Assembly: GCA_965243185.1 (NCBI GenBank)
Contig: OZ251531.1
Coordinates: 744,001-808,000, forward strand
Origin: CBDBCU01 sp965243185
GTDB taxonomy: Bacteria; Chloroflexota; Dehalococcoidia; Lucifugimonadales; UBA3495
Direction of reading: 5' to 3'
DNA length: 64,000 nucleotides
In this document: positions 9,176-17,480 of the stretch, piece by piece
Numbering within the stretch: the stretch's first letter is position 1
Layout: every line of letters begins with the position of its first letter
Position numbers and translations under genes: made by a program
Notes under the pieces: model-generated
The model's input: the letters and a program-made list of their open reading frames with translations, nothing else
Databases searched by the model: none
Told to the model about the DNA's origin: nothing

Positions 9176-9349
9176 CTACCCCACCATCATCCGGCCCCGA
9201 TAGTAGCCGCACGCCGGGCAAACGGTGTGCGGCCGTTTGGCCTTGCGGCAGCGCGGGCAATAAGCCGGATGCAGCGGCTTCAGCTTGTACGCCGTCAAAC
9301 GCCGCCCCCGCCGCGCCCGGGTAACTTTCTTGTTCGGCACTGCGCCCAT
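9176..9349 (-). CDS. rpmF: 50S ribosomal protein L32
   Basis: A 57-residue protein beginning MGAVPNKKVTRARRGRRL and containing the zinc-binding pairs CPRC and CPAC, the usual bacterial L32 form. I chose the ATG at 9349, which gives the family N-terminus; the longer frame back to 9406 overlaps yceD. The yceD-rpmF-fab order is a widely conserved arrangement linking ribosome and lipid synthesis. Confidence 0.97.
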   Translation of the reverse strand: MGAVPNKKVTRARRGRRLTAYKLKPLHPAYCPRCRKAKRPHTVCPACGYYRGRMMVG

Positions 9350-9363
9350 AATTCGGTTTCCTC

Positions 9364-9888
9364 TTAACTCTCGGATTCTCGCAGCAACGCCGTCAGCGCA
9401 CCCCACCTAGGGTCTCTAATACCGTCGCCGCAGTCGCAAATTCCATCGTTTCGGTTGACCCCGCACTCCGGGCAAAGCCCGGAGCAATCCTCCCGGCACA
9501 AAGGCTTCATCGGTTGCGCCGCCACTACCGACTGACGCACCGTTTCCGTCAAATCCAGTATATGGTTGGCGTCAATCGCCATCCCCTCGGCATCCCTCGG
9601 CCAAGCCAACCGCCGGCCGGTATTAACATCCACCTGCGGGAAAAACTCCTCCTCGACTAGCAAGCGGGATGAACCGGTGAACTCCCGCAGGCAACGGCCG
9701 CAGGTTTGCTCGACCCGGGCGTCCATCTCGCCGCGCGCCAATACCCCCTGATGAGTACGCATAAACTGCACCGACCCGCTGATATAGTCAGCGTCGAACC
9801 CGGGTCCCGCCGCCCTTTCCTCCTCCAGCCGATAGCTGCGGGTGGCGCCGATGGGTTCCTTGAGCAGTTGCGCTACATTGTATTGCAT
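9364..9888 (-). CDS. YceD/DUF177 family protein
   Basis: A 174-residue member of the DUF177 (YceD) family, almost always encoded just upstream of rpmF; roles in large-subunit rRNA accumulation have been proposed for the family. Visible features are the CGRCLREF motif in the middle and a C-terminal Cys cluster (LCREDCSGLCPECG, then CDCG), typical of the zinc-binding version. It is the first gene of the minus-strand block and has a good promoter 25-54 bp upstream. Confidence 0.92.
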   Translation of the reverse strand: MQYNVAQLLKEPIGATRSYRLEEERAAGPGFDADYISGSVQFMRTHQGVLARGEMDARVEQTCGRCLREFTGSSRLLVEEEFFPQVDVNTGRRLAWPRDAEGMAIDANHILDLTETVRQSVVAAQPMKPLCREDCSGLCPECGVNRNDGICDCGDGIRDPRWGALTALLRESES

Positions 9889-9912
9889 TGACGAAGCAAA
9901 CCGTTGCCGGGC

Positions 9913-9942
9913 AATTTAGCCCTTTTCTCGATAAAATGTCAA
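9913..9942 (-). promoter_or_regulatory. Sigma-70-type promoter of the yceD-rpmF-fabD block
   Basis: On the minus strand TTGACA (9942-9937) is followed after 18 bp by TAAATT (9918-9913). The predicted start is about 20 bp upstream of the yceD ATG. Confidence 0.65.
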
Positions 9943-10068
9943 GTAAAAATCAAGGGATTGTTGACCGATTTGAGTTATCTATGCTGCCGCTAACCCGCTG
10001 TCCCGGGCCGAGCAAGCATAACACCGACCGCCGGCAAGGGCAACCCGGCCAACTCCGCCGCGCTGAAA

Positions 10069-10491
10069 CTACCGACCGACTGCCGCGCCCCGACTTGCGC
10101 CGGAGCGGATATAGTCCACAATCTGCTGCGTCCCCGCCCCGGGGCCGAATACCGCCGCCACTCCCATATCGGCCAGCGGCTGCCGATCTTCCTCCGGGAT
10201 GATGCCGCCCAGCACCACTAGCACATCCTCCATTTCCTGCTCCCGCAGCAGAGCCATAATTTCCGGCACCAACTCCATGTGCGCCCCGGACAGGATGCTC
10301 AACCCCAGCACCGCCACATCCTCCTGCGCCGCCGCTTGAACAATCATCTGCGGCGTCTGACGGATGCCGGTATAGATAACCTCCATTCCGGCGTCCCGCA
10401 AAGCCCGGGCGATAACCTTGGCCCCCCGGTCATGCCCGTCCAGTCCCGGCTTTGCCACCAGCACCCGCACCGGGCGGCTTTCCTGCGCCAT
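10069..10491 (-). CDS. Cobalamin B12-binding domain protein (methylmalonyl-CoA mutase small subunit type)
   Basis: A stand-alone B12-binding domain of about 140 residues. It contains the DGHDRGAKVIARAL motif, in which the His is the lower axial cobalt ligand (DxHxxG), plus the LSILSGAH and VLGGIIPEED segments of the Rossmann-like fold. Such proteins pair with a separate catalytic subunit in isobutyryl/methylmalonyl-CoA mutases; no catalytic subunit lies in this window. I start at the ATG at 10491; 35 extra residues in the longer frame do not look like the family. Confidence 0.9.
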   Translation of the reverse strand: MAQESRPVRVLVAKPGLDGHDRGAKVIARALRDAGMEVIYTGIRQTPQMIVQAAAQEDVAVLGLSILSGAHMELVPEIMALLREQEMEDVLVVLGGIIPEEDRQPLADMGVAAVFGPGAGTQQIVDYIRSGASRGAAVGR

Positions 10492-10669
10492 CAGCAAACT
10501 CTCCCCTTCAACAAAGCGATACCGGGAAAAACGAGGGTTAAAATCCCACAGCTCCCGCAAAACCCCATTGTAACCCATTCCCGATTGCCTTGACACCGGA
10601 TAACGGGATACTTACCATTAGATTATACCTTGTTATGTCCACCGGCCGGTTCCGGGCCGCCCAATGTCA

Positions 10670-10745
10670 GTCCCAGTAGCTCAGTGGAGAGAGCAGCTGC
10701 CTTCTAAGCAGCCGGTCGCGGGTTCGAATCCTGCCTGGGACGCCA
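10670..10745 (+). tRNA. tRNA-Arg (anticodon UCU), CCA encoded
   Basis: The acceptor stem GTCCCAG/CTGGGAC, a D arm GCTC...GAGC, the anticodon stem GCTGC/GCAGC with loop CTTCTAA (anticodon TCT at 10703-10705), and the T arm GCGGG-TTCGAAT-CCTGC all fold. The gene ends with G and an encoded CCA. Confidence 0.95.
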
Positions 10746-10759
10746 TCTTTTGCTACCCC

Positions 10760-11119
10760 TTACGGAGCGGTAGCAATAGCCAGCAGCCGCTCCGTCAAAA
10801 CGGCAGTCACCGCCCGGGCGTCTGCCACCTGTTGAGCATCCAGCAAACCGTGGTCGGAATCTACGTGCAAGAGGCGGGCTTGACCCAACTGCAACTCTAA
10901 CCCGGTATGTCCTTCCTCCCGTTGCAGCGACCGGACAATCCACTTCTTTTGCTGGTAACTATGGTACCTCAGACCCCGTTGTATGCCGATGGCATTGATG
11001 GCGTGTTTTACGGAACACCAAGTTATTTCCGCTCCCTGCAACGGGCGGTTTTCCCGATAAAGTCGCTCCGCAGTCCGGGCGGAATCCCGGGATTCTGCGA
11101 TATGCTCCTCTGCCGTCAC
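10760..11119 (-). CDS. HEPN-like (PaREP1-type) protein
   Basis: A 119-residue helical protein starting with GTG at 11119. The pattern AEEHIAESRDSARTAERLY, then ITWCSVKHAINAIGIQRGL and LRYHSYQQKKWIV, resembles the HEPN-like PaREP1 family, in which two long helices flank a conserved Trp-x-x-x-x-His-Ala core. HEPN proteins can be RNases or partners of nucleotidyltransferases. No RxxxxH catalytic motif is obvious. It starts three bases after the stop of the companion gene at 11122-11496, so the two are probably co-translated. Confidence 0.6.
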   Translation of the reverse strand: MTAEEHIAESRDSARTAERLYRENRPLQGAEITWCSVKHAINAIGIQRGLRYHSYQQKKWIVRSLQREEGHTGLELQLGQARLLHVDSDHGLLDAQQVADARAVTAVLTERLLAIATAP

Positions 11120-11121
11120 CG

Positions 11122-11496
11122 CTACTCCAGAGACCCCACCAAATTGATGAAGTCTTTAACCGTGGGCTGAAACCACCGGATTTCCTCCAGATCCATAAAG
11201 GGATGGATGAGGTTGTAATGGTACAAGCTGCAAGTCCCCCCGAAACCGGCGATAAGTCCCATCCAATGCTCCGGATACTCAGCCGCCAGCCGCCGCACCG
11301 CATCCATCAGGTCCTCATAAGTCTCATGCGGCCACCCCCGGCGAATCGCCACCGCCCTAACCGCCTCCTCCGCCTCCTCCCAAATCTCCCGGGTCAGCTG
11401 CTGCCGGCTGACCCGTTTCCGCTTCTTGACCGGCGCGACCGCCTTTCCCTCCGGCCTAACCATCGCAAAACCCTCCCGGCTCAACTGCCCTTGCAT
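11122..11496 (-). CDS. HEPN/PaREP1-like partner protein
   Basis: About 124 residues from the ATG at 11496; the extra upstream codons look non-native. A Lys/Arg-rich start is followed by EEAVRAVAIRRGWPHETYED and LAAEYPEHWMGLIAGFGGTC and then DLEEIRWFQPTVKDFINLVG. The order of a helix with AVAxxRGWPH and a terminal helix with VKDFINLV is seen in PaREP1-like proteins that accompany a second HEPN-type gene. I infer a two-gene module with the downstream 119-residue protein; its role is unknown. Confidence 0.55.
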   Translation of the reverse strand: MQGQLSREGFAMVRPEGKAVAPVKKRKRVSRQQLTREIWEEAEEAVRAVAIRRGWPHETYEDLMDAVRRLAAEYPEHWMGLIAGFGGTCSLYHYNLIHPFMDLEEIRWFQPTVKDFINLVGSLE

Positions 11497-11526
11497 TATA
11501 CCACCAACCGGCCGGTAATACCGGAA

Positions 11527-11558
11527 AACCGGACTCCGGGTAACCCTGGAGTCCGGTT
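11527..11558 (-). terminator. Terminator after the FAH hydrolase gene
   Basis: A stem of about 13 bp with one mismatch (AACCGGACTCC...GGAGTCCGGTT) lies just past the stop of the gene at 11595-12527, with TTTT following on the minus strand. Confidence 0.7.
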
Positions 11559-11594
11559 CCACTGACCTTGCCGTCCGGCGGCCGCCGCTATCCG

Positions 11595-12527
11595 CTAACT
11601 CCCCTCAGCGTACTTGCCGCCAGTTTGCGGAGTAGTGGTGTCAAAGCCCTGATTCTGCCGGTCGAGCCGCGTCTCCCGCAGCCAGGTACGCTTCAAGTCA
11701 TCCCGGAAGTTGATGTGCAAGTTGCCCAAACCCTCCACTTCCAGGTCAATCACATCCCCGTCCATCAGCGCACTCAAGCCCCGGTGGTTGGTGCCGGTAG
11801 CCACAATGTCCCCCGGCTCCAACGGATGGATGGAAGTAACCCACTCCATAATCCGGGGTATCTGGTGTGCCATATCGTTGGTATTGTAGTTCTGCTTGGT
11901 TTCCCCGTTCACCTTCAGCGTCACCTGCCGGTTCAGCGGGTTAGTGAACTCATCGGCGGTAACTACCCAGGGGCCGATGGGGGCAAAAGTAGCCCGGGAT
12001 TTCATCTGGTAGAAGGTATTGCCCGGCGGCAGCACCCCCCGCGCCGACCCGTCAATAAAGTTCAGGTAGCCGAAAATGTAATCGTAGGCATCCTCCGCCT
12101 TGACATTGCGGGCCGCCTTGCCAATGACGAAAGCCATTTCCGCCTCAAACTCAAAGATAGTGGCGGGAATGTCCGGCAGAACCACCGTATCCTCCGGGCC
12201 GATGATGCAGTGCGGCGACTTGAGAAAGGCGTTGATGGGGGCCGGCTCGGCCCGGGTGCCGTCCTCCATATAGTTCACCGCCATACAGACGATGGTATAG
12301 GGCTTGGGCAACGGCGGCCGCAGCTGCGCCGCGCTCAGTGGCGTCCCGCTTTCCCGGTCCACTATCGCCGCAATGCCGTCCCGGTGCTGGTCCCAGCCCG
12401 CGATAACCCGGTTAATCAGGTCCTGCGGCGAAGTGTGGGCAATGCCGCTGACGGCGGACGAAACATCCACTACCGCATCTCCCTTCACTACGCCCAGCTT
12501 GAAATCGTCAAAGAATACCAGTTTCAT
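11595..12527 (-). CDS. Fumarylacetoacetate hydrolase family protein
   Basis: A 310-residue FAH-superfamily hydrolase/isomerase, which cleaves or isomerises acylpyruvate-type products of aromatic catabolism in the cytoplasm. Visible signatures are the metal-binding cluster FEFEAEMAFVIGKAA, the AYDYIFGYLNFIDGSAR segment, and the terminal VATGTNHRG and GDVIDLEVEGLG strands. It ends a minus-strand series of catabolic genes (VOC protein and five amidohydrolases), which supports a role in a ring-cleavage pathway. The exact substrate cannot be told. Confidence 0.92.
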   Translation of the reverse strand: MKLVFFDDFKLGVVKGDAVVDVSSAVSGIAHTSPQDLINRVIAGWDQHRDGIAAIVDRESGTPLSAAQLRPPLPKPYTIVCMAVNYMEDGTRAEPAPINAFLKSPHCIIGPEDTVVLPDIPATIFEFEAEMAFVIGKAARNVKAEDAYDYIFGYLNFIDGSARGVLPPGNTFYQMKSRATFAPIGPWVVTADEFTNPLNRQVTLKVNGETKQNYNTNDMAHQIPRIMEWVTSIHPLEPGDIVATGTNHRGLSALMDGDVIDLEVEGLGNLHINFRDDLKRTWLRETRLDRQNQGFDTTTPQTGGKYAEGS

Positions 12528-12589
12528 CCTTAACCTCGCTGCCTCAGGTTGCGGCCGGGAGACCTCCCGGCCGGCGCATCAAACCGACC

Positions 12590-12979
12590 TTAAACCAGCA
12601 CCCCGAACCCGGAAACCGTGCACAGCTCAATGCGGTTGCCGTCCAGGTCGTTGATGTAAAAGGCCCGCTGCCCGTCGTTCCGGGTCTGAATCTCCGTGGT
12701 CTCGACGCCCTTCCCGATGAAATACTCCTGGGACGCCTCGATGTCATCCACCTCAAAGGCGGTGTGGTGCGACGGCGCCGACGGCGCCTCCGGGTTCTCA
12801 ATGATGTGAACCATGGCCCCGCTGGGCAGTTGCAGCCAATACAGATGGTCGCTGTTGACCATCTTGGGAATCTGCTTCAGCCCCAGCACATCCTCATACC
12901 AGCGCAGGGCCGCGTCCTTGTCCCGCACATTGTACGTGATGTGGTTGATGTTCTTGAGACGGATGGTGTCAGCCAGCAT
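12590..12979 (-). CDS. VOC (glyoxalase/dioxygenase) superfamily protein
   Basis: A 129-residue single-module vicinal-oxygen-chelate protein: NINHITYNVRDKDAALRWYE at the N-terminus (first metal His), HTAFEVDDIEASQEYF in the middle, and FYINDLDGNRIELCTV at the end with the metal Glu. Members are glyoxalases, extradiol dioxygenases and epimerases. The position 60 bp upstream of the FAH gene suggests they act on consecutive intermediates. Substrate unknown. Confidence 0.9.
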   Translation of the reverse strand: MLADTIRLKNINHITYNVRDKDAALRWYEDVLGLKQIPKMVNSDHLYWLQLPSGAMVHIIENPEAPSAPSHHTAFEVDDIEASQEYFIGKGVETTEIQTRNDGQRAFYINDLDGNRIELCTVSGFGVLV

Positions 12980-13077
12980 AATGCCCCTCCTTTTTGCTTG
13001 CCGCTTCAGTTCCGGCGTTACCCCATAATACCAGATTTGACCGGTTGACCCAAAACCCGGTCAGGCAAAGGCGGCGG

Positions 13078-14073
13078 CTACAGCCCCAAAACCCGCTCCA
13101 GGTTTTTCCACAGAATGGCGTCTTTCTCCTCTTGCGTCAGGCTTTCCAGCCCCTGCACCCACTCCACCGGGGAGTCAATGCCCATATCATAAGGCCAGTC
13201 GCTGCCCAGAAAGATGCGCTCCACGCCGGCTGCGTCAATCATATAGCGCAGCACCGCCTCGCTGTGCGTCAAGCAGTCATAATAAACCTTCCCCAGATAC
13301 CGGCTCGGCATTTCCACCCCGTTAGCCCGCGCCTCGGAACGCACCTGCCAGCCCCGATCCAGCCGGCCGGCCCCGAAACAGGCAAAGCCGCCCCCGTGCG
13401 CCAGACACACCTTCAAGTCCGGGAACCGATCCAGCACTCCCCCGAACACCAGCGTCCCGAAAGTAACCACCCGGTCCGCCAAGTTGCCGATGGAGTTATC
13501 GATAAAGTACCCCTTGGTATCCCGCGGCGCGACGATCGTATCATCCCCTTCCTGATGAAAGAAAATCAGCGCGCCCATTTCCTCCACCGCTTGCCAGAAC
13601 GGGGTAAAATCCGGGTGGTCAAAGGTTTTCCCGTTCACCTGGTCGTTGATTTGCGCTCCCTTCAGCCCCAACTCCGTCATCGCCCGCTCCAACTCCCCAA
13701 TCGCCGCCGCCACATCCTGCATCGGCAGCGTCGCCATCCCCGCAAACCGCTCCGGATGGCTCCGGGTCAGCTCCGCCACATAATCGTTGCAGTCCCGGGC
13801 AATGGCCGCCCCCTGTTCCGCCGGCAGGTCATAGTTATACAACCCCACCCAGGTGGTCAGCACATGGACATCCACTTTCAGGGCGTCCATCTCCGCAATC
13901 CGCTGCTCCGGCGTCAGCAGATACTTGGGATGCAGCCACTGCCGCTTGTTCGGCTGCACCAGAAACTGCCGCCCGTTAGCCTCCTGCCGGGTAAAGCCGT
14001 GCCACTCCTGACCCGCCGGCAAATTGGCCGCCACCGCCGGCGCGATATGGGCGTGAATATCGATTGTCCGCAT
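13078..14073 (-). CDS. Amidohydrolase (ACMSD-like, PF04909), paralogue 1
   Basis: A TIM-barrel metal-dependent hydrolase or decarboxylase of 331 residues. MRTIDIHAHIAP supplies the N-terminal HxH metal ligands; other signatures are IFFHQEGDD, LAHGGGFACFG with a metal or catalytic His, and the GSDWPYDMG motif with the Asp ligand near the C-terminus. The family includes aminocarboxymuconate-semialdehyde decarboxylase and gamma-resorcylate decarboxylase. It is the 3'-most of five related genes and the most diverged of them (an LPAGQEWHGFTRQEANGRQF insert near the N-terminus). Confidence 0.92.
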   Translation of the reverse strand: MRTIDIHAHIAPAVAANLPAGQEWHGFTRQEANGRQFLVQPNKRQWLHPKYLLTPEQRIAEMDALKVDVHVLTTWVGLYNYDLPAEQGAAIARDCNDYVAELTRSHPERFAGMATLPMQDVAAAIGELERAMTELGLKGAQINDQVNGKTFDHPDFTPFWQAVEEMGALIFFHQEGDDTIVAPRDTKGYFIDNSIGNLADRVVTFGTLVFGGVLDRFPDLKVCLAHGGGFACFGAGRLDRGWQVRSEARANGVEMPSRYLGKVYYDCLTHSEAVLRYMIDAAGVERIFLGSDWPYDMGIDSPVEWVQGLESLTQEEKDAILWKNLERVLGL

Positions 14074-14114
14074 TCTCCCTCTCCTGTTTTCCGCTAACCC
14101 GCCGCGCCGGCCGC

Positions 14115-15077
14115 CTACAGCCCCAGCAGCGACTCCAGGTTCTTATACAAAATGGCTTCCTTTTCCGCCGCCGTCAGGCTTTCCAGCCCCAGCACCCACG
14201 CCACCGGCCAATCGATGCACATATCAAAGGGCCAGTCCGTCCCGAACAGCACCTTATCCACACCCACGCTGTCAATCAGCATCCGCAGCGCCGCCTCGCT
14301 GTGCGTCAGGCAGTCATAATAAAACCGGCTCAGGTAACTGCTCGGCGGCTGGGTAATGTTCATCCGCGCCTCCGACCGCACCTGCCAGCCCCGATCCATC
14401 CGCCCGGCGCCAAAGCAGGTATAACCGCCGCCGTGGGACAGGCAAATCCGCAGATCGGGATACTTGTCCATCACCCCGCCAAAGACAAAGCTGGCATAAG
14501 TAACCGCCCGGTCCGCCAAGTTGCCGATAGAGTTGGGCAGATGATAGCGGTTCAGCCGGGGACTGACCAGGGTATCCCCGCTCTGATGAATCAGGATGAC
14601 CGCCCCGGTCTGCTCGGCTACTGCCCACACCGGGAAAAACTTCGGATCGTCGAAAGTCTTGCCGTTCACATGGTCGCCAATCATCGCCCCCTTCAGCCCC
14701 AACGCCGTCATCGACCGCTCCAACTCGGCGGCCGCCGCCCCCGCATCCTGCATCGGCAAGTTCGCCAGCCCCGCAAACCGGTCCGGATAATCCTTGACCA
14801 GTTGCGCCACATAATCGTTGCACTCCCGGTCCATCGCCGCCACCGTCGCCGCGTCCTTCTCGTAAAAGTAAAAGACCGAATTGGTCGAGAGGATATGCAA
14901 ATCCACCCCGATGGAATCCATATCGGTCAGCCGCTGCTCCGGCGTCCACAGCGTCCGGGGCACCGCCCGGTGAAACTCATCCGCCTCCGCGGTAATCCCA
15001 TACCAATCCCGCCCCGCTTCCAGGGCGCGAACATAAGGCTCCGGGCTGATGTGCGCGTGAATGTCAATCGACCGCAT
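14115..15077 (-). CDS. Amidohydrolase (ACMSD-like), paralogue 2
   Basis: A 320-residue protein with the same motif order as its neighbours: MRSIDIHAHISPE, VILIHQSGDTL, LSHGGGYTCFGAGRMDRGW and GTDWPFDMCIDWP. It keeps all predicted metal ligands. It is separated by 41 bp from the next gene downstream (13078-14073), so the two are likely co-transcribed. Distinctive is the N-terminal region EPYVRALEAGRDWYGITAEA, where the paralogues differ most; this probably reflects substrate specificity. Confidence 0.92.
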   Translation of the reverse strand: MRSIDIHAHISPEPYVRALEAGRDWYGITAEADEFHRAVPRTLWTPEQRLTDMDSIGVDLHILSTNSVFYFYEKDAATVAAMDRECNDYVAQLVKDYPDRFAGLANLPMQDAGAAAAELERSMTALGLKGAMIGDHVNGKTFDDPKFFPVWAVAEQTGAVILIHQSGDTLVSPRLNRYHLPNSIGNLADRAVTYASFVFGGVMDKYPDLRICLSHGGGYTCFGAGRMDRGWQVRSEARMNITQPPSSYLSRFYYDCLTHSEAALRMLIDSVGVDKVLFGTDWPFDMCIDWPVAWVLGLESLTAAEKEAILYKNLESLLGL

Positions 15078-15103
15078 TAAAGTTACGACTCCTATGCAAA
15101 ATT

Positions 15104-15133
15104 AAAGCTGCGGCGTTGTAACCCCGCAGCTTT
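15104..15133 (-). terminator. Terminator after the 68-aa hypothetical gene
   Basis: A 10-bp perfect stem (AAAGCTGCGG/CCGCAGCTTT) is followed on the minus strand by AATTTTGC. It lies between the small gene at 15183-15389 and amidohydrolase paralogue 2. Confidence 0.75.
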
Positions 15134-15182
15134 CTCAAAGTGTTCCAACAGATGGCTTCCTTAGTCAAGGCCAGATGTGGCT

Positions 15183-15389
15183 TTACAGCTCCCCGTTCAA
15201 GGCATCCCTGATGGCCTTCAACAACTTGGCATCGTCGTTGTAGTTCACCATCGTCTCCTTGGACTTCCCGTCCGCTCGGCGCTCTATCCGATAGGGAGCA
15301 TTCTGAGCAGACCCGCTCTTGACAGTCTGGGCGACATAGATAACATCATCGCCCAACCAGTTGAGGCGCACCCCATGCCGTTGCGTCAT
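15183..15389 (-). CDS. Small hypothetical protein, 68 aa
   Basis: I start at the ATG at 15389, preceded by GGAGGAAGTAGGAAAT. The product starts MTQRHGVRLNWLGDDVIYVA and ends NYNDDAKLLKAIRDALNGEL. It looks like a small soluble beta-rich domain with a C-terminal helix. No family is recognised. It interrupts the amidohydrolase series together with the next gene upstream. Confidence 0.6.
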   Translation of the reverse strand: MTQRHGVRLNWLGDDVIYVAQTVKSGSAQNAPYRIERRADGKSKETMVNYNDDAKLLKAIRDALNGEL

Positions 15390-15524
15390 ATTTCCTACTT
15401 CCTCCTTAAAGTTCTGGAGCCAACAGTATATCACAGTTCACTGAGGCGGAAATTACTACTGTTAAAGCTGCTCAAGAGAAAGCGATTCCGTGAAATGCGT
15501 AGGTGCTGGGATTGCATACCGTTC

Positions 15525-16343
15525 TTACCCGCAGCTTGATGCCACAATTATAATCAAGATAACCAGAACGACCGCACCTCCCACACATCCCCAAATGCAC
15601 CCCTGTTCCCCATCCTCCCCCCCTTCCTCTTGCCTCCTGCGTTTGGCAAGATCCGGAATCATCATTAAGGCTTGCTCGCCCAATGATTGACAGTACTGGG
15701 CTGAGAAAATCGCAGACTCCAAGTCTCCCGGGTTGCGGGAATCGCAAGCCCTTAACAAAGCATCAAAAACCTCTACTTGAATCTCTGTCATCTCACGGAA
15801 AATGTCATAGACCGGCTTATAGATGTCAGAGTCAACGTCGGCAGATTGCATTAAGGAAAAAGAACCCAACGCATGAATCCGCTCATCAGTGGCGTACCGC
15901 CTCATCTCCTGAACCACTTCATCGCTGAAACCTGACGCTTGGGCCTCCACCAGCATCTCCTCAATATCAGCCCATACTTGGGTCAGTTCCATCGCCGCTT
16001 CGGTAAGGACGCGTTCTTGTTGGATGGGTGTCCGATAGCGGTTCTCCGTCTCCTCCACCGGAGAACTCCCAGCAGATCCGACGGTTCCACGATAGTGTCG
16101 CGATTCCCACCCCGGAACGTCGGGGCTCTGTAGAGCAGGCAACCACGGATTGCACAACCGGCACGGATGGATTCGCAGACCGGTCTCGCTGGCTGCTTGG
16201 GTTGCCGCCTCCGGGGTAGCAAATGGTCCAAGCCATCCGCCGTCCTGTGGTCGCTTCCTACGGGGTTGACAACGCCCGTCGTCATTAACTGTATGAATTG
16301 TCGCCCTACGAGTAGGGTAATCCACATTAACGCGGAAACTCAT
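15525..16343 (-). CDS. Tail-anchored hypothetical protein with N-terminal Cys motif
   Basis: A 272-residue protein. The first 65 residues contain HTVNDDGRCQPRRKRPQDGG, then WLGPFATPEAATQAASETGL and HPCRLCNPWLP. This is a His/Cys pattern like the small metal-binding or nucleotide-recognition modules that begin with HxxxC and end CxxC. A long helical region (about 105-235) follows. The C-terminus GCIWGCVGGAVVLVILIIIV is a single membrane segment ending the chain, so the protein is probably tail-anchored with its domains in the cytoplasm. It lies between paralogues 2 and 3 of the amidohydrolases; any functional link is unproven. Confidence 0.7.
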   Translation of the reverse strand: MSFRVNVDYPTRRATIHTVNDDGRCQPRRKRPQDGGWLGPFATPEAATQAASETGLRIHPCRLCNPWLPALQSPDVPGWESRHYRGTVGSAGSSPVEETENRYRTPIQQERVLTEAAMELTQVWADIEEMLVEAQASGFSDEVVQEMRRYATDERIHALGSFSLMQSADVDSDIYKPVYDIFREMTEIQVEVFDALLRACDSRNPGDLESAIFSAQYCQSLGEQALMMIPDLAKRRRQEEGGEDGEQGCIWGCVGGAVVLVILIIIVASSCG

Positions 16344-16418
16344 TCGTCATCATCCTCTTTGGGTAGCCAAGACACCCGGAACAGGAAACTTCAGGTACAG
16401 TCCCTACACCCCCAGCCC

Positions 16419-17375
16419 CTACACCCCCAGCAGCTTCTCCAAATTCCGCCACAGAATCGCTTCCTTTTCCTCCAGCGTCAAACTTTCCAGCCCCAGCACC
16501 CACGACACCGGCCAATCAATCCGCATATCCGCCGGCCAGTCCGTCCCCAATACCACCCGCTCAATCCCCACGCTGTCAATCAGCATCCGCAGCGCCGGCT
16601 CGCTGTGCGTCAGGCAATCGTAGTAAAACTTGTTCAGGTAGTTGCTCGGCGGCTGATTGATGTTCACCCGCGCCTCCGACCGCACCTGCCAACCCCGATC
16701 CATTCGCCCGGCCCCGAAACAGGCGTAACCCCCGCCATGCGCCAAGCAGATTTTCAAGTCGGGAAACTTATCCATCACCCCGCCAAAGGTAAAGGCGGCG
16801 AAAGTAACCACCCGATCCGCCAGGTTCCCGATAGTATTGCGGACATGATAGCGCGGCTGCCGTTCCGACCCGATGGTCTGCCCGCCCTGATGGATAAAAA
16901 TCAGCGCGCCCATTTCCTCCGCCGCCTTCCAGATGGGAAAGAACTCCGGTTCATCAAAGGTCTTTCCATTCACCTGGTCGCCAATCATCGCCCCCTTAAA
17001 CCCCAACTGAACCACCGCCCGCTCCAGTTCCGCCACCGCCAACCCGGCATCCTGCATCGGCAGCGTCGCCAAGCCGGCCAGCCGTTCCGGGTAATCCAGC
17101 GTCATCTGGTAAATCTCATCGTTGCAGTCCCGGGCAATGGCCGCCGTAACCGCCGGCTCCTGGCCATACTGGTAAAACCCGGCGGTGGTCGAAACCACCT
17201 GAATATCCACCCCCAAGGAATCCATATCCGCAAGCCGCTGCTCCGGCGTCCAGGCGTTGCGCGGATTGAACAGCTCCCCGTCGGCGGCAGTCATCCCATG
17301 CCAGTCCCGGCCGGCCAGCACCGCCCGCTGAAAGCATTGCGGCGTCGAGTGGGCGTGAATGTCGATGCTCCGCAT
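16419..17375 (-). CDS. Amidohydrolase (ACMSD-like), paralogue 3
   Basis: A 318-residue paralogue with MRSIDIHAHSTPQ, IFIHQGGQTIG, LAHGGGYACFGAGRMDRGW and GTDWPADMRIDWP. The metal-binding HxH, the two later His and the C-terminal Asp are all kept. It most resembles paralogue 4, with which it shares the length and the ADM/RIDWPVSWVLG region. The 17376-17480 spacer carries no clear terminator, so co-transcription with paralogue 4 is likely. Confidence 0.92.
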   Translation of the reverse strand: MRSIDIHAHSTPQCFQRAVLAGRDWHGMTAADGELFNPRNAWTPEQRLADMDSLGVDIQVVSTTAGFYQYGQEPAVTAAIARDCNDEIYQMTLDYPERLAGLATLPMQDAGLAVAELERAVVQLGFKGAMIGDQVNGKTFDEPEFFPIWKAAEEMGALIFIHQGGQTIGSERQPRYHVRNTIGNLADRVVTFAAFTFGGVMDKFPDLKICLAHGGGYACFGAGRMDRGWQVRSEARVNINQPPSNYLNKFYYDCLTHSEPALRMLIDSVGIERVVLGTDWPADMRIDWPVSWVLGLESLTLEEKEAILWRNLEKLLGV

Positions 17376-17480
17376 TGGTATCCCTTCCCTTAACTACGTC
17401 TTTCCCGTGCCAACGGGAATCGTATCCCGCCTATCCCGGCTTGTTGCCGGGTATGCCGGTTCGGCCCGCGGCCGCCAAAG

